The position numbers and the translations under genes were made by a program. DNA of 64,000 nt from Ilex aquifolium (taxonomy: Eukaryota; Streptophyta; Magnoliopsida; Aquifoliales; Aquifoliaceae): assembly GCA_951799425.1 (NCBI GenBank), contig OX637398.1:19230270-19294269 (forward strand), written 5' to 3'. The notes under the pieces are model-generated. The model worked only from the letters and a program-made list of their open reading frames with translations, was not told the DNA's origin and ran no database searches. This document shows positions 1 to 10,620 of the stretch, piece after piece; position 1 is the first letter of the stretch; every line of letters starts with the position of its first letter.

Positions 1-1058
1 TTTAAATTTATGGTTCTTTTATAATTACAGTTTCCCTCTTCAATACCAAGATTTAGTCTGGGGTTATACAACTACTCCACCTTGGTGGTTTGAAGTGAGA
101 TTTTTGGCTTGATCTACTGAGTATTTTATTTGCATTAGTGATATACATGTTATTTGTGATTTTGAGTATGAATTTTAGTTTATTTTTTGTGTGGATTGTG
201 CATTTTAGTTGAATGAGTAGCCTTAATGAAATTGATAGATTTAGGTGATGTGCACTTAAGTCAAGAACCCATTTCAACTAACTTTTTTGGAGATTAAGTG
301 GCAGTCATAAGTACGTAGGATTATGGAAAGGAAGTAAGTATGTTAATTGAATTGTTTGCATTTATGAGGAAATTATGTTAGGTGCGATTTTTTATGTCTA
401 ATTTATGGTAGGCAATTGTCATATTGAATGAATCACAATTTTGTGTCTAAATTCCTTTGTTCTTTCATTCCATATGGGTGAGCATTGAAGAGTTTGAATA
501 TCTAAGGGACTGAACTATTATGAGTGTTTTTGTAGTTGCGAAAATAAGAGTAGCGAACTTATTGTTCATTTTCTATGTTTAGGACCTTTCTATCGAGAAC
601 TCAATTGGTTTTAAATGGTACAATGCTCAAGAGGAGATCTTGGAAAGAAAATAAATGTATGTGTTGGTTTCGTTTTCAATTTTTCTCTTTTTTTTACAAA
701 GCTAGCTAATTTACATGGTCGCAGTTGTTAATTTCCTTTCTCTCTCTCACGACTCACATGCACAACTCAAATTGAGTCTAAAATTTATATTGTTTTGGTA
801 GTCTTAGAATGTTTTTGATGGATTTGGGGTTAAATTTATGAGTGGCATTGATTGAAGAATGTTTCTGTGAATGAGGCATTAATTATTATATCTCACACCA
901 CCACCACCATAGGATATTTATGGTGGTTTTCTTCATTTTAGTTGGGGATTGTTTAGGTCAAGTTTTTTTTCTAAAAAAAAAATTGTCTTTTCTGGTTCAG
1001 TTTAAGTTTGTGTAAAACTAAATATGTAGTTTATGGTTGTCTAATCATATTGTTGCAT
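1..1058. other. Intergenic AT-rich sequence, no gene seen
   Basis: No coding region, RNA gene or clear repeat boundary is visible. The sequence is AT-rich and unstructured apart from a short CACCACCACC run near 897. It is the flank into which element G1 inserted; G1 begins at 1059 with TGTAACGCCCC on the plus strand. Confidence 0.55.
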
Positions 1059-2127
1059 TGTAACGCCCCAAAATCCACCTTGGACGACATTACTATTTAA
1101 AACCATTTACATCATGAGAGCAACTAATAAAACCCATAGAATAAGAGAATTTCATTCATCATACATGATTTCTATAAGATCATCCAACATAATATGCCAA
1201 AACCATGGCATTTACATCTCAAAATCAGACTTAATCTTGTAGCGGAATAAACAAAATAACATTCATCCATTGTATTACAATACCTCTCCTAGTCTAGGAC
1301 ATAAAGATAACAATTCTAGATATTCCCCTCGGGATCCACGCTTACATCCAATTGCGCTTCCCAAGCTATCTGCTCATCAACTCCGAGTTCTTCATCTAAA
1401 CCGAAATCTGAGAATAAATATTGTTTGTAGGGGGTGAGCACTAAGCTCTGTAGCAACATCCTCCCAAACTCGAACAAGGTTTGGAAAACATATAAAACAG
1501 TTCGGTCTCACTTTTCAAAATATCACATATGACTTGAAATAAAACAGTGACAATTTATTCGATCTCAATTTAACGCAATAGCAATAAGTAAATGAAAGGA
1601 ATAAACATGTCAGAGTTGACGAAATCAATTAAACATTTAATAGCATCATCCCATATTCTCATGTATATCGTATCACTCATGTATGTTGGTTGCTTCCCAT
1701 GAATCTGCATGACGATTCTACCTCGTTCACCCATCATAACCACACAAATCACTTTAGGAAGGGCGTATACCATCTCCCACGGCATTGACAAATCCTTCCC
1801 AGGAAAGGTATATCATCCCTCAGCCTCGAACTTACGTGAACAATAGTGGTTGCTCTCACAAACAACAATCCATTACAAGTGTTAGGCAACCTCACCTCCA
1901 CTGGGATAGACTAACCTCTAACACTCTACGGCAGCTCTCGAAGGCAATTCAAGTCCATCACAACAAACCATACAAGAGATGCAATACCAAACATTTTCTC
2001 ATATCACAAGTAATTCAAAAACCCCCAATTCCATGGGTATTTCTCAATATAGCATCTCAAAAAAAAAAAAATGAGCAAGAGATCATCACAAGATATAATT
2101 TTATTGTTCCAACCAAAACACTAAAGT

Positions 2128-2307
2128 TTTGAAATCAAGAATAAATGAATATAGAGTTTTGAAATCAAGAACAAATGAATATCAAGTCTTGAAATCAAGA
2201 ATAAATGAATATAAAGTTTTGAAATCAAGAACAAATGAATATCAAGTCTTGAAATCAAGAATAAATGAATATAAAGTTTTGAAATCAAGAACAAATGGAT
2301 ATCAAGA
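2128..2307. repeat. 30 bp tandem repeat, six copies, inside the G1 LTR
   Basis: Six 30 bp units start at 2128, 2158, 2188, 2218, 2248 and 2278. Each begins with GTTTTGAAATCAAGAA or GTCTTGAAATCAAGAA. Two variants (AATAAATGAATATAAA and ACAAATGAATATCAA) alternate, giving a 60 bp higher-order period. In LTR orientation the array lies downstream of the TATA box, so it would be in the transcribed R/U5 leader. Related units occur in G3 at 25.5-26.45 kb. Confidence 0.9.
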
Positions 2308-2680
2308 AGAAAAATACATACTTCTTGAAAAACTAGAGTTTGGATGTCAAGAACAAAGGTTTTATCATTTATGGCTATCAAGTTATAACTTCCATCAAAA
2401 CATGGTAAGTTATGCAAGAACATCAAGAAATAAGGATTCCATAACAAATATATATGATTAAGAGTCAAAACATATGTATATAAACACCCTAGCATCAATG
2501 AACAAGAATGGAAGAAAACCCCTACCTTCTTCTTCCTTAGTGTTCTTGTAAAACTTAAGATATTTGATCCACTTAAAGGTGCAAATCCTTTTGATCTTGT
2601 GTTTCCCCCTTTCTTTCTTGTTTCTCAAGGCTTTCTAGGGCTAGAAATGTTGTATTGGAACTAAAGGAGGCGCCCTTATG

Positions 2681-2689
2681 TATTTATAG
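2681..2689 (-). promoter_or_regulatory. TATA box of the G1 LTR
   Basis: On the minus strand the sequence reads CCTATAAATA, a good plant TATA box, followed by a CT/A-rich leader. It lies about 55 bp downstream, in LTR orientation, of the nearest CGTTCGAACG palindrome. Confidence 0.6.
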
Positions 2690-2741
2690 GGGAAGAAAAT
2701 ATCTCAACCGACGTAATTCTGATACTCTGTTTCGTTGATCA

Positions 2742-2873
2742 CGTTCGAACGTCATTGGCGTTCGAACGTCAATTGCTCCCAGTACTTTTGTTTTTCAATC
2801 AGACAAAGAGTACTGGAACAAACTTTCGTTCGAACGTTTATTCACGTTCGAACGTCGATTCACGTTCGAATGG
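2742..2873. promoter_or_regulatory. Cluster of CGTTCGAACG palindromes upstream of the LTR TATA box
   Basis: Perfect CGTTCGAACG palindromes lie at 2742, 2759, 2827 and 2844, with a decayed copy at 2862. They come in close doublets, 17 bp from start to start. The cluster is immediately upstream of the LTR TATA box in minus orientation. Comparable clusters occur near 37.85-38.15, 39.2-39.47 and 40.93-41.08 kb. Confidence 0.7.
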
Positions 2874-3259
2874 AATTCCTGTTTTTGCTGAAACCTCCAG
2901 TGAAGTTTTGGCCTATTTAGAGATCGATTTGGAAAATTTATGTGAAATACTATTTTGTAGCACTGGAAGTCTGTTATCTCCTGTACAAATTTCAGATCAA
3001 ATAGACATCAGGATAAAAAGTTATGGTGAAATTACTAAGGCAGTGTCCAAAATATTTTTTACCCAAATCTTCTCTAACGTGTGATTTTACTCCGGAATAC
3101 TTCCAAACTTCTACAACATACCCTATTACCTCAACTAACATTTTTATTTCTACTCTTACAATCTACATAGTTCATGCATACATCATTACATATATATTAG
3201 CATTTCAAAAATATAATTACGTTACTATATATAATGATAAGAATGTGGGGGTTTACAAT

Positions 3260-3275
3260 CCACCCCCCTTAAAGA
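3260..3275 (-). other. Polypurine tract of G1
   Basis: The minus strand reads CTTTAAGGGGGGTGG just before the 3' LTR start (TGTAAACCCCC). This is the expected position of the plus-strand primer of a Ty3 element. G2 and G3 have closely similar tracts next to their 3' LTRs. Confidence 0.8.
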
Positions 3276-3298
3276 AAGTTTCGTCCTCGAAACTTACC

Positions 3299-6200
3299 TT
3301 AAGTAGAGAACAAATGAGGGTACTTCTCTCGCATCTCTGGCTCTGGTTCCCAGGTAGCTTCCTCCACCCCGTGATGTTGCCACAAGACTTTCACCAGTTG
3401 GATGACTTTATTGCGAAACACCTTCTCCTTGGTATCGAGAATCTCCACCGGTTGTTCTTCATATGTGGCTCCATCTTGAACTTCAATGTCCTCCAAATCC
3501 ACGACATGTGTTGTATCTAATTGACACTTTATTAACATTGACACATGGAACACGTCATGTACCCCTGACAACTGGGCTGGTAACCGAAGTTGATACGCCA
3601 CTTTACCCACCGCTTTGATCACTTCAAATGGTCTGGTATACCTTGGAGCTAATTTCCCCTTCTTGCCAAATCTAAACACTCCCTTCTTGGGTGACACCTT
3701 GAGGAACACATAGTCCCCCTCTTGAAATTCCAATGTTCTTCTTCTTCTATCCGCATGGTTTTTCTGTCTACTTTGAGCCGTGCGTAGTCTTTCCCTAATT
3801 AGTTGAATTTTCTCTGTAGTATCCCGAACAATCTTTGGCCCAAACAGAATACTCTCTCCGACTTCTAACCAACAAGTCTGGGACCTACATGGTCTCCTAT
3901 ATAATGCCTCATAAGGTGTCATGCGAATGCTAGATTGAAAACTATTGTTATAGGCAAATTCCACCAACGGCAAATGATCACTCCAACTTCCCTTGAAGTC
4001 CAACACACACGCTTGTAACATGTCCTCCAAAATTTGTATCACCCTCTCGGATTGGCCATCCGTTTGAGGATGGAAGGCGGTGCTAAAATGCAATTTTGTC
4101 CCCATAGCTCATTGTAGACTTTGCCAAAATTGTGCCACAAAACGAGAATCACGATCCGACACAATAGAGAGTGGAACTCCATGTAACCTAACAATTTCTT
4201 GGATGTAAAGCTTGCTCAAGGTCTCTAAAGTGTCAGTGGTCTTCATACTCAAGAAATGAGCGGACTTGGTGATTCTATCTACAATGACCCATACAACATT
4301 ATGCCCTCGTGACGTCCGTGGAAAGCCAGACACGAAATCCATGGTGATGTGATCCCACTTCCACTCTGGAATAGGCAAGAACTGTAGTAATCCTCCGGGT
4401 TTTTGATGCTCTACCTTCACTTGCTGACACACTGTGCACTTTGCCACGTACTTGGTCACATCTTGTTTCATCCCTTTCCACCAATATTGATGCTTCATAT
4501 CTCTATACATCTTGGTACTACTCGGATGTATGGAGAATTTTGAATGATGGCACTCACCCAACACTTCTTCCCTTACTTGGTTATTGTTTGGTACACATAG
4601 TCTTCCATGAAACTGTAACTCATCATTATGTATAGACCAATTCTCAATAATCTCATTCCTCTCCAATCTACCCCGGATTGCTCCCAACTCGGTATCTAAT
4701 CGTTGCAACTCCACAATCCTTTGTCGGAGAATTGGTTGAGCTACAAGATTAAATAAGCATGGTCGATCCCCATGTCTATCCACCAATAGATCAAATTCCT
4801 CCAAAGCATCAATCATCTTCCACCTATTAACTGCAAGGACATTGATTTCACCCCGAGAATTTTTGCTAAGTGCATCCGCTACTACATTAGTCTTCCCCGG
4901 ATGGTAATTGAGTGTGAAATCGTAATCTTCTAAATACTCAATCCACCTTCTTTGCCGAAGATTCAAGTCTTTCTGTGTGAATATATAATTGAGGCTCTTG
5001 TGATCAGAAAACACTTGAAACTTTTCTCCATACAGGTAACACCTCCACAACTTAAGAGCAAAAACCATTGCGGCAAGCTCCAAGTCATGAGTGGGGTAGT
5101 TTTGCTCATGAATCTTTAGTTGTCTCGAGCCATAAGCAACTACCTTACCTTCCTGCATTAACACACATCCCAAGCCTCATAACGAAGCATCTGTGTAAAC
5201 ATCGTATCCTTCCCCACTGCTCGGAATAATGAGGACAGGAGTTGTTGTCAACCTTTCCTTCAAGGTGCGAAAGGCTAGTTCACACTCTTGAGTCCATGAG
5301 AATCTTTTCCCCTTCTTCGTAAGGCGAGTCATCGGCATCGCGAGCTTTGAGAACCCTTCCACAAACCTCCGGTAGTAGCCTGCTAATCCCAGGAAACTAC
5401 GTATTTCAGTCACATTTTTCGGTGGTTCCCACTTCATCACTGCTTCAATCTTTGCAGGGTCAACAACTACACCCTGTTCGGACACAACATGGCCAAGGAA
5501 TTTCACTTCCTTTATCCAGAACTCGCATTTACTCATCTTAGCATACAACTTATGTTCTCTCAATGTATGTAGCACAATTGAGAGATGGCGTTCATGTTCC
5601 TCTTGTGTCCGTGAATAAATCAATATGTCATCAATAAACACGATAACAAACTGATCTAGATACGGTCGGAATATCCTGTGCATCAAATCCATGAAGGCTG
5701 CAGGAGCATTAGTCAGTCCGAACGGCATTACCGTATATTCGAAATGACCATACCGGGTAAGAAAAGTTGTCTTAGGAATATCTTCCTCCTTGATCCGCAG
5801 TTGATGGTACCCCGTGCGAAGATCAATCTTGGAGTAATACTTAGAACCCCTCAGCTGATCGAATAAATCATCAATTCGTGGCAACGAATATTTATTCTTC
5901 ATTGTCACCCGATTCAACCTTCGGTAATCCGTGCATAACCGAAGTGTTTCGTCATGCTTCTTCACAAAGAGGACCGGGGCTCCCCAAGGTGAAGTGCTTA
6001 AACAAATAAACCCAATAACCAATAGATGGTCCAACTGCTTCCTTAGCTCCTTCAACTCCAAAGGTGCCATCATGTAGGGAGCAATGGATATGGGTTCGGT
6101 TCCCGAATAGAGATCAATCGTAAACTCAATCTCTCTCTTTGGGGGTAACCCAGGTAGTTCATCTGGGAAGACATCTGAAAACTCCGACACTATCAATGCC

Positions 6201-6850
6201 ACGTCCGATTGGAACTTATCACGATCATCACCCATTAAGCTGGCCAAGAAACTCAAATTGCTCCCCACCTTAGCTTTCAAGAATCTACTACCCGTAGTCG
6301 GAAATGGGTGGAAAGAACTCCGATCATTAATGAAACTGAAAACTACCCCTCCCGGTAATTGAAATGAAACCCGTTTACAAAAACAATCCATTACCGCATG
6401 GAAAGTGGATAACAAGTTCATCCCAAATATGATGTCATACCCCTTCATGTCTAATGCAACCAAATCTACAATCAATTCTTGCTCCCCAATTCGAAGCACA
6501 CAACCCTTACACACCCTTTTAGTATCCAACCATCCTCCCGTAGGCATGTCAATACTCAAGGCATGTTCTAACTTCTCCAATTCCAACCCCAAATTAGGAG
6601 CATATGTAGTGTGTATGAATGAATGAGTCGCACCGGGATCAAATAAAATATGTGCCCAAGAATTATAGAGAAGAACAATACCTTCCACGACTGCATTGGA
6701 AACGTCTCCCTCCGGTTGGGTCAAAGTAAAAACTCTTCCTTGATTAGTACCGCCTGGGGCTACAGCTGCTAACGGTCCCTGCTGTAGTGGCCTCTGTAGT
6801 GGTGGCCTATTTGCATTCACTTGTCCTGCCGCTGGATTGATCTTTGGTAG
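3299..6850 (-). pseudogene. G1 pol: protease, RT, RNase H, integrase, chromodomain
   Basis: The product would process the polyprotein, copy element RNA to DNA and insert it. In order on the minus strand: retropepsin with DPGATHSF near 6635 (DSGA type); RT with the catalytic FIDDILIY near 5630; RNase H with [14 protein letters not shown] and SDHKSL; an HHCC zinc-binding integrase N-terminus near 4440-4560 (CTVCQQV); the integrase core, with acidic residues in MDFVSG, SDRDSRF and QSERVIQILED; and a chromodomain-like tail (HHGVEEATWEPE) before a genuine TAA at 3299. Two in-frame TGA codons (5177-5179 and 4109-4111) break it, with no frameshift. The RT and core motifs remain intact, so the decay is recent. 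Confidence 0.92.
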
Positions 6851-7425
6851 AAATGATGGGCAATTATTTCTGAAGTGCCCAAACCCTCCACATGCGAAGC
6901 ATTGACGTGGGTTAGTGCCTGCTCTATTCTGAGTAACCTCAGCTCCTCAAACGGCTTGATTCCTTTGTCCCGCAGCTTGATCCGGTCGGCGGTATGGAGC
7001 TGCCCTTTGTGTGAATCCACTTTTGCTAGCACCAGTCCTGATCGGACCTCCCTTCATGAAGTTTTTTCGTCTCTGTTTATCCTCGGTGTCTCTCTCCACC
7101 AGTGCAGCTCTGTCGACAAGATCCCCATAGTCCTGGATCTTGTGAGCCACAAGCTTCTCCCTGATCGCAGGCCTCAAGCCCTGCTCAAATCGTTTCGCCC
7201 TTCTGGCCTCAATAGAGATGAACTCCGTGGCATAGCGAGATGGCTCGTCGAACCTTCTCTCATACTCTGCCACCGTCATGCTACCTTGTCGTAGAGCGAG
7301 AAAATCTGCACTCATTTTGTCCCTGAACGATTCAGGAAAATACTTGTCTTGGAAGATATGATCAAATCCTCTCAAGTAAAAGCATCGGTGTTCCTTCTTC
7401 TCTTCACTGAGTCCCACCAATGATC
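6851..7425 (-). pseudogene. G1 gag remnant (C-terminal half plus zinc knuckle)
   Basis: Gag packages the element RNA in cytoplasmic particles. Visible are the C-terminal part of the retrotransposon gag domain (YFPESFRDKMSADFLALRQG and YERRF), a basic linker, and a CCHC zinc knuckle ([14 protein letters not shown]) near 6860-6903. It is in frame with pol but separated by a TGA at 6947-6949. Upstream of about 7420 the frame loses all gag similarity, so the N-terminus was deleted or the element was inserted incomplete. Confidence 0.85.
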
Positions 7426-7501
7426 TACCTCTCCTTCTTCTTTGCTATAGATTTACTTCTTTTAGGTTAAAGGATTCATTGCAATTGAAAATAAAGCTTG
7501 T

Positions 7502-7543
7502 GCAAGTTTTACCTTCCGAAAAAAAAAAGTTTGGGCAAGTTTT
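7502..7543 (+). mobile_element. Minute LINE 3' tail with short TSD
   Basis: The sequence ACCTTCCG followed by ten A residues repeats the extreme 3' end of the LINE at 31627-31644. It is bracketed by GCAAGTTTT at 7502-7510 and 7535-7543. A severely 5'-truncated LINE insertion is the simplest reading. The segment is short, so chance is not excluded. Confidence 0.4.
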
Positions 7544-8245
7544 TATTTTACCTTGATGTTAATGATTTGTTTTCTTGGGCAAAGTCTTGATCTTGAAATT
7601 CAGACTTGCTCTAATGGGAACATAAGCATAGGGTCAAGCATGGCCTTCGTTATTATCATTTCAGGTAAAATTTCAGCTTTATAACTTGAATTATTGATTT
7701 CCTTGAATTTATAGTTTGAGTTCTAACTTATTATTTTTGGATCGTGTTTGATAAAGGGTGAAACTAAATCTACAATTTGTATTGCTTCGATTTCAAAACT
7801 GCAATCATTGATTTTATAGGTTGTCTATATTTCTTCAAATCGGTGAACCAAGTGATGTAGTGAATAGAAGTTGAGCCATTCTATTCCCAATAGCACACAC
7901 ACACTCACACAACACGTGTAATTAGCATTTTATAGGTTGTCTATATTTCTTGAGGTCCTATTTTTAGGAAAAACTTTCAAACTTTGTCAAAATTGTGTAA
8001 AAGAACAAAAATATGTTTTGATTACATATTGACTATTTTTTTATTCAGCATAGTGCCTTTACGAGAATTTTCATATTGGTAATATTTGGTTGAGTATGTA
8101 TATAAAGTGTGGGTGTGTTAAGGATGCAACTTAGGTTTTCAGCTTAATTCGTGTCCCTATTCAGTGTTTGATTTTTGTTGAGTCCAGAATCAACGTTCGA
8201 TTTTTTTATGAATTATATGGTACCTTTAGGCACAGTTTATCACTA
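7544..8245. other. Non-coding region with a 25 bp direct repeat and a decayed Helitron-like end
   Basis: No gene is seen. A 25 bp direct repeat (ATTTTATAGGTTGTCTATAT and 5 more bases) occurs at 7811-7835 and 7927-7951. An AC-rich microsatellite lies near 7902. The last 30 bases (8216-8245, TACCTTTAGGCAC then CACTA) look like a worn Helitron 3' end. They abut the start of the Helitron at 8246. Confidence 0.45.
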
Positions 8246-8920
8246 TCTTCTATAATAAGACATAACCTAAATTAAATCAGTTAGAACTTAGAAATACTTA
8301 AGCGTCACTACTCACACATGAATTTGTGCATGCTCTCCTTGATGTTTACAACCGACCAACTAGATTGAGAATCAATGATGATGTACGGTATTTATTTTTT
8401 TTCTTTCATTATGTTCAAGATCAATGTTCACTCTTTTTGAATTACATCGTGCTTTCAGATTCGGGGTAAAGTCCATTCCAATCAGACATTTGTGTGGTGA
8501 TAACTCCTAGCTCCAAAGAAGATGATGTTGAAGAAAGTTCTTTCTGTTTTTTTGCACGTGTGTTTTTTGTGTGCAGTTTGCATGTGTTTTGTTTATGCCG
8601 TGTTTAATACGGCGAACTAATTACACATAGTTATGAGGATATGTTTGGTTTTGATGTGAATTAATGATTGGGTATGGAATTGAGTTGTGATATATGATGA
8701 TTGTGGTGGAAATAGAATTGAATTGTTGTGAGTTCTGTAGATAGGTTGAAATCTTCTTAGGCTCCTATTTTTAGAAGAAGCTCTGCTGAAATTTCTGAAA
8801 AATTAGTGGGGACTAGATGGATTATTTTAGGTTGCAAAGTGCCGATAAGCACGGTAGTATTGTTCAAGTTTTAATTCAATTTTTCGTTGCTTCGTGCCTT
8901 TAGGCACGGACAATTACTAG
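8246..8920 (+). mobile_element. Non-autonomous Helitron (675 bp)
   Basis: The 3' end is canonical: a GC-rich hairpin (CGTGCC TTTA GGCACG, 8893-8908), a short AT-rich spacer, then CTAG at 8917-8920 followed by host T at 8921. The proposed 5' end is TC at 8246 (TCTTCTATAATAAG), preceded by host A at 8245, giving the expected A/T insertion site with no TSD. No Rep/helicase coding is present, so it would have depended on an autonomous partner. The 3' end is well supported; the 5' end is inferred. Confidence 0.6.
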
Positions 8921-9036
8921 TACACAATAAATTAGATAAAAATACGTGACTGAAAATTCAAAAATTTAAACTCAATTAAAGTGGATATTCAATGAAAAGT
9001 TTTAAAAACTTAATTTTATTCTTACATAAGGTTTGC
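8921..9036. other. Short non-coding spacer
   Basis: AT-rich sequence between the Helitron end and the start of recognisable C1 copia coding. Nothing further is identified. Confidence 0.5.
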
Positions 9037-9557
9037 AATTTTTCATGGGAGCACGCTCAAATAACTCCAAGGCATATCTACATTGGGAGAGCATAAGACC
9101 GACAAAGGTGCATTTGACCTCAATACCAAGAAAATAGGTTAGTGAACCAATATCTTTCATGCTAAAAATTTGGATCAATGTTCGATTAAAGGAAGCAAAG
9201 AAACTAGTGTTGCTCCCTATAATGAGAATGTTATCGACATATAATAAAACCGATGTGATCCGGCTAGAAGAGGTATTTCAAAGAGAGATATGTCACCCAT
9301 ACTAGATTGAAAAACAGAAGAGATAAGAAGTTTTGATAGCATTGCAAACCAAGCTCACAGTGTTTGTTTCAAACCATAGATAGCTTTGCAAAGTTGGCAC
9401 ACATGAAGTGCATAATTTAGATCATAAACCTCATCATCTAATAATCCATTTAAAAAGAAATTGGAAACATCCAAGTATTGGATGGGCCAGTTATACTGAA
9501 GTACCATGGAGAAAACAACTCAAACAGTGGGCTACTTGACCACCGGAATGAAGGTTT
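9037..9557 (-). pseudogene. C1 reverse transcriptase, central and 3' part
   Basis: Minus-strand translation shows copia RT landmarks with scattered stops: FIPVVKPT at the junction, a degenerate LDV-NFFLNG segment, CQLCKAIYGLKQ, then LLYVDNILIIGS (the YVDD box with DN instead of DD) and YFLGIEV. The catalytic second Asp is therefore changed. The frame is lost before the RNase H domain. It continues the RT that starts at 15.4 kb on the far side of C2. Confidence 0.75.
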
Positions 9558-10408
9558 TGTAAAAAAAAAATTAATTTTTTAAAACTTTTATTGAATTTCC
9601 ATTTTAATTATATTTAAATTGTGAATTTCAGTTGCAGATTTTTTTGGTCCTATTTAGTGTGTATTAAAATTGGTTTTATGGCTATTCTTGCTTTTATTGA
9701 ATTTCCATTTTAATTGTGTTTAAATTGTGAATTTCAGTTGCAGTTTTTTTGGTCCTACTTAGTGTTTTATTAAAATTGGTTTTATGGCTATTCTTGAGAA
9801 GCATGTGCCAAACGGTTAAAAAAATAAAAAAATAAATTGAATAGCCATCATGTGTACGTTAACACACAGTGGCTATATAAATGGCTTGGAGATATCTTTT
9901 GGCGAGCAACGAAATCAACACTCCAGCTTCCTTCCAATTGCTTGTTTTCAAGTTTTTTATACTTGGCTTACTTTTCAATTATCATCTATTATTTTGTTTT
10001 TGGGCAACTCGATTCGAGTCAGGTTCACTTCAACCTTCCAGTGGATGTGACCATTGAAAAGGTGCTGCTGCAAGCGTCTGGGTTGGATCTTGGAGTCGCT
10101 GGTGTCCATCAGTACCCTCACGTGGGGAGGCTCAGCTGTTTTAGGACAGTGATCACACGCCTCCCGGACTCGCATGCCAACTCTTTCCAAATCAATTTAT
10201 TTTGTATATATAAACTGCATGTATTCGTTTTAATCGCATGTCATGTTTTAATGATCTAACCACTATTTGCATGCTTTATTTCTAATTTTAGATTACAACA
10301 CTCTTAGTTATTTTGCTCACATCATAATTCTAATATTTGTTGCTTTGGTCAAAAGTTCAGTAACCGTTTTTCCTAATTCCAATCATAAATCTATAATTAT
10401 TTTTTACA
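9558..10408 (+). repeat. 5' LTR of C2
   Basis: Starts TGTAAAAAAA and ends TTTTTTACA. It aligns along its length with 14509-15374. Near the start is a tandem duplication with a 106 bp period (CTTTTATTGAATTTCC at 9585 and 9691), shared by both LTRs and so older than the insertion. Confidence 0.88.
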
Positions 10409-10620
10409 ACGTAAAACAGCTGATTTTTCGTAGTTGAAAAAAAAAACGTTTTTTTTTCCTTCTTGAAACAAAAATAGTAACAGTTTTCTCGAAAAAAAAA
10501 CTGTTTCTGTTTTCGGAAAAAAAACTTTTACTGTTTTTCTGGGAAAAATTTTTTTTTACTGTTTTCGACCTAGTGGAAAATAGTAACAACAACCATAACA
10601 ATTTTTGACCTAGGGGAAGA
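10409..10620. other. C2 leader with A/T homopolymer-rich repeats; primer site absent
   Basis: Immediately after the LTR there is no TGGTATCAGAGC-like primer site. Instead a run of imperfect repeats of the form AAAACTGTTTTCGG alternates with poly-A and poly-T. It replaces the expected leader and gag N-terminus, suggesting a deletion repaired with low-complexity DNA. Confidence 0.55.

Larger units (their letters stand above)
1059..3257 (-). repeat. 3' LTR of G1 (2.2 kb)
   Basis: In minus orientation the LTR opens with TGTAAACCCCCAC (plus end 3257) and closes with GGGGCGTTACA (plus start 1059), so it has TG...CA termini. It lies directly after the polypurine tract. From upstream to downstream it holds a cluster of CGTTCGAACG palindromes, a TATA box and an array of six 30 bp repeats. 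The 5' LTR is lost, so no age estimate or TSD is available. Confidence 0.85.
1059..7425 (-). mobile_element. G1: 5'-truncated Ty3/gypsy chromovirus (Tekay/Del-like)
   Basis: On the minus strand the order is gag, protease, reverse transcriptase, RNase H, integrase, chromodomain, polypurine tract, 3' LTR, which is the Ty3/gypsy order. Gag-pol is in one frame from 7420 to 3299 and is broken by three in-frame TGA codons. The N-terminal half of gag, the primer site and the 5' LTR are missing; similarity stops near 7420-7440. The chromodomain-like end of the integrase places it in the chromoviruses; the Tekay/Del assignment is from general resemblance. G2 and G3 belong to the same broad clade. Confidence 0.9.

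Noticed and set aside
2128..2498. Open frames on both strands with a repeated peptide such as NEYKVLKSR or HLFLISKL
   Set aside because: Produced by the 30 bp tandem repeat (a multiple of three) in an LTR leader; no evidence of translation.
2742..2873. Heat-shock element array like that in ONSEN LTRs
   Set aside because: Heat-shock elements need TTCnnGAA or GAAnnTTC spacing; here TTC and GAA are directly joined.
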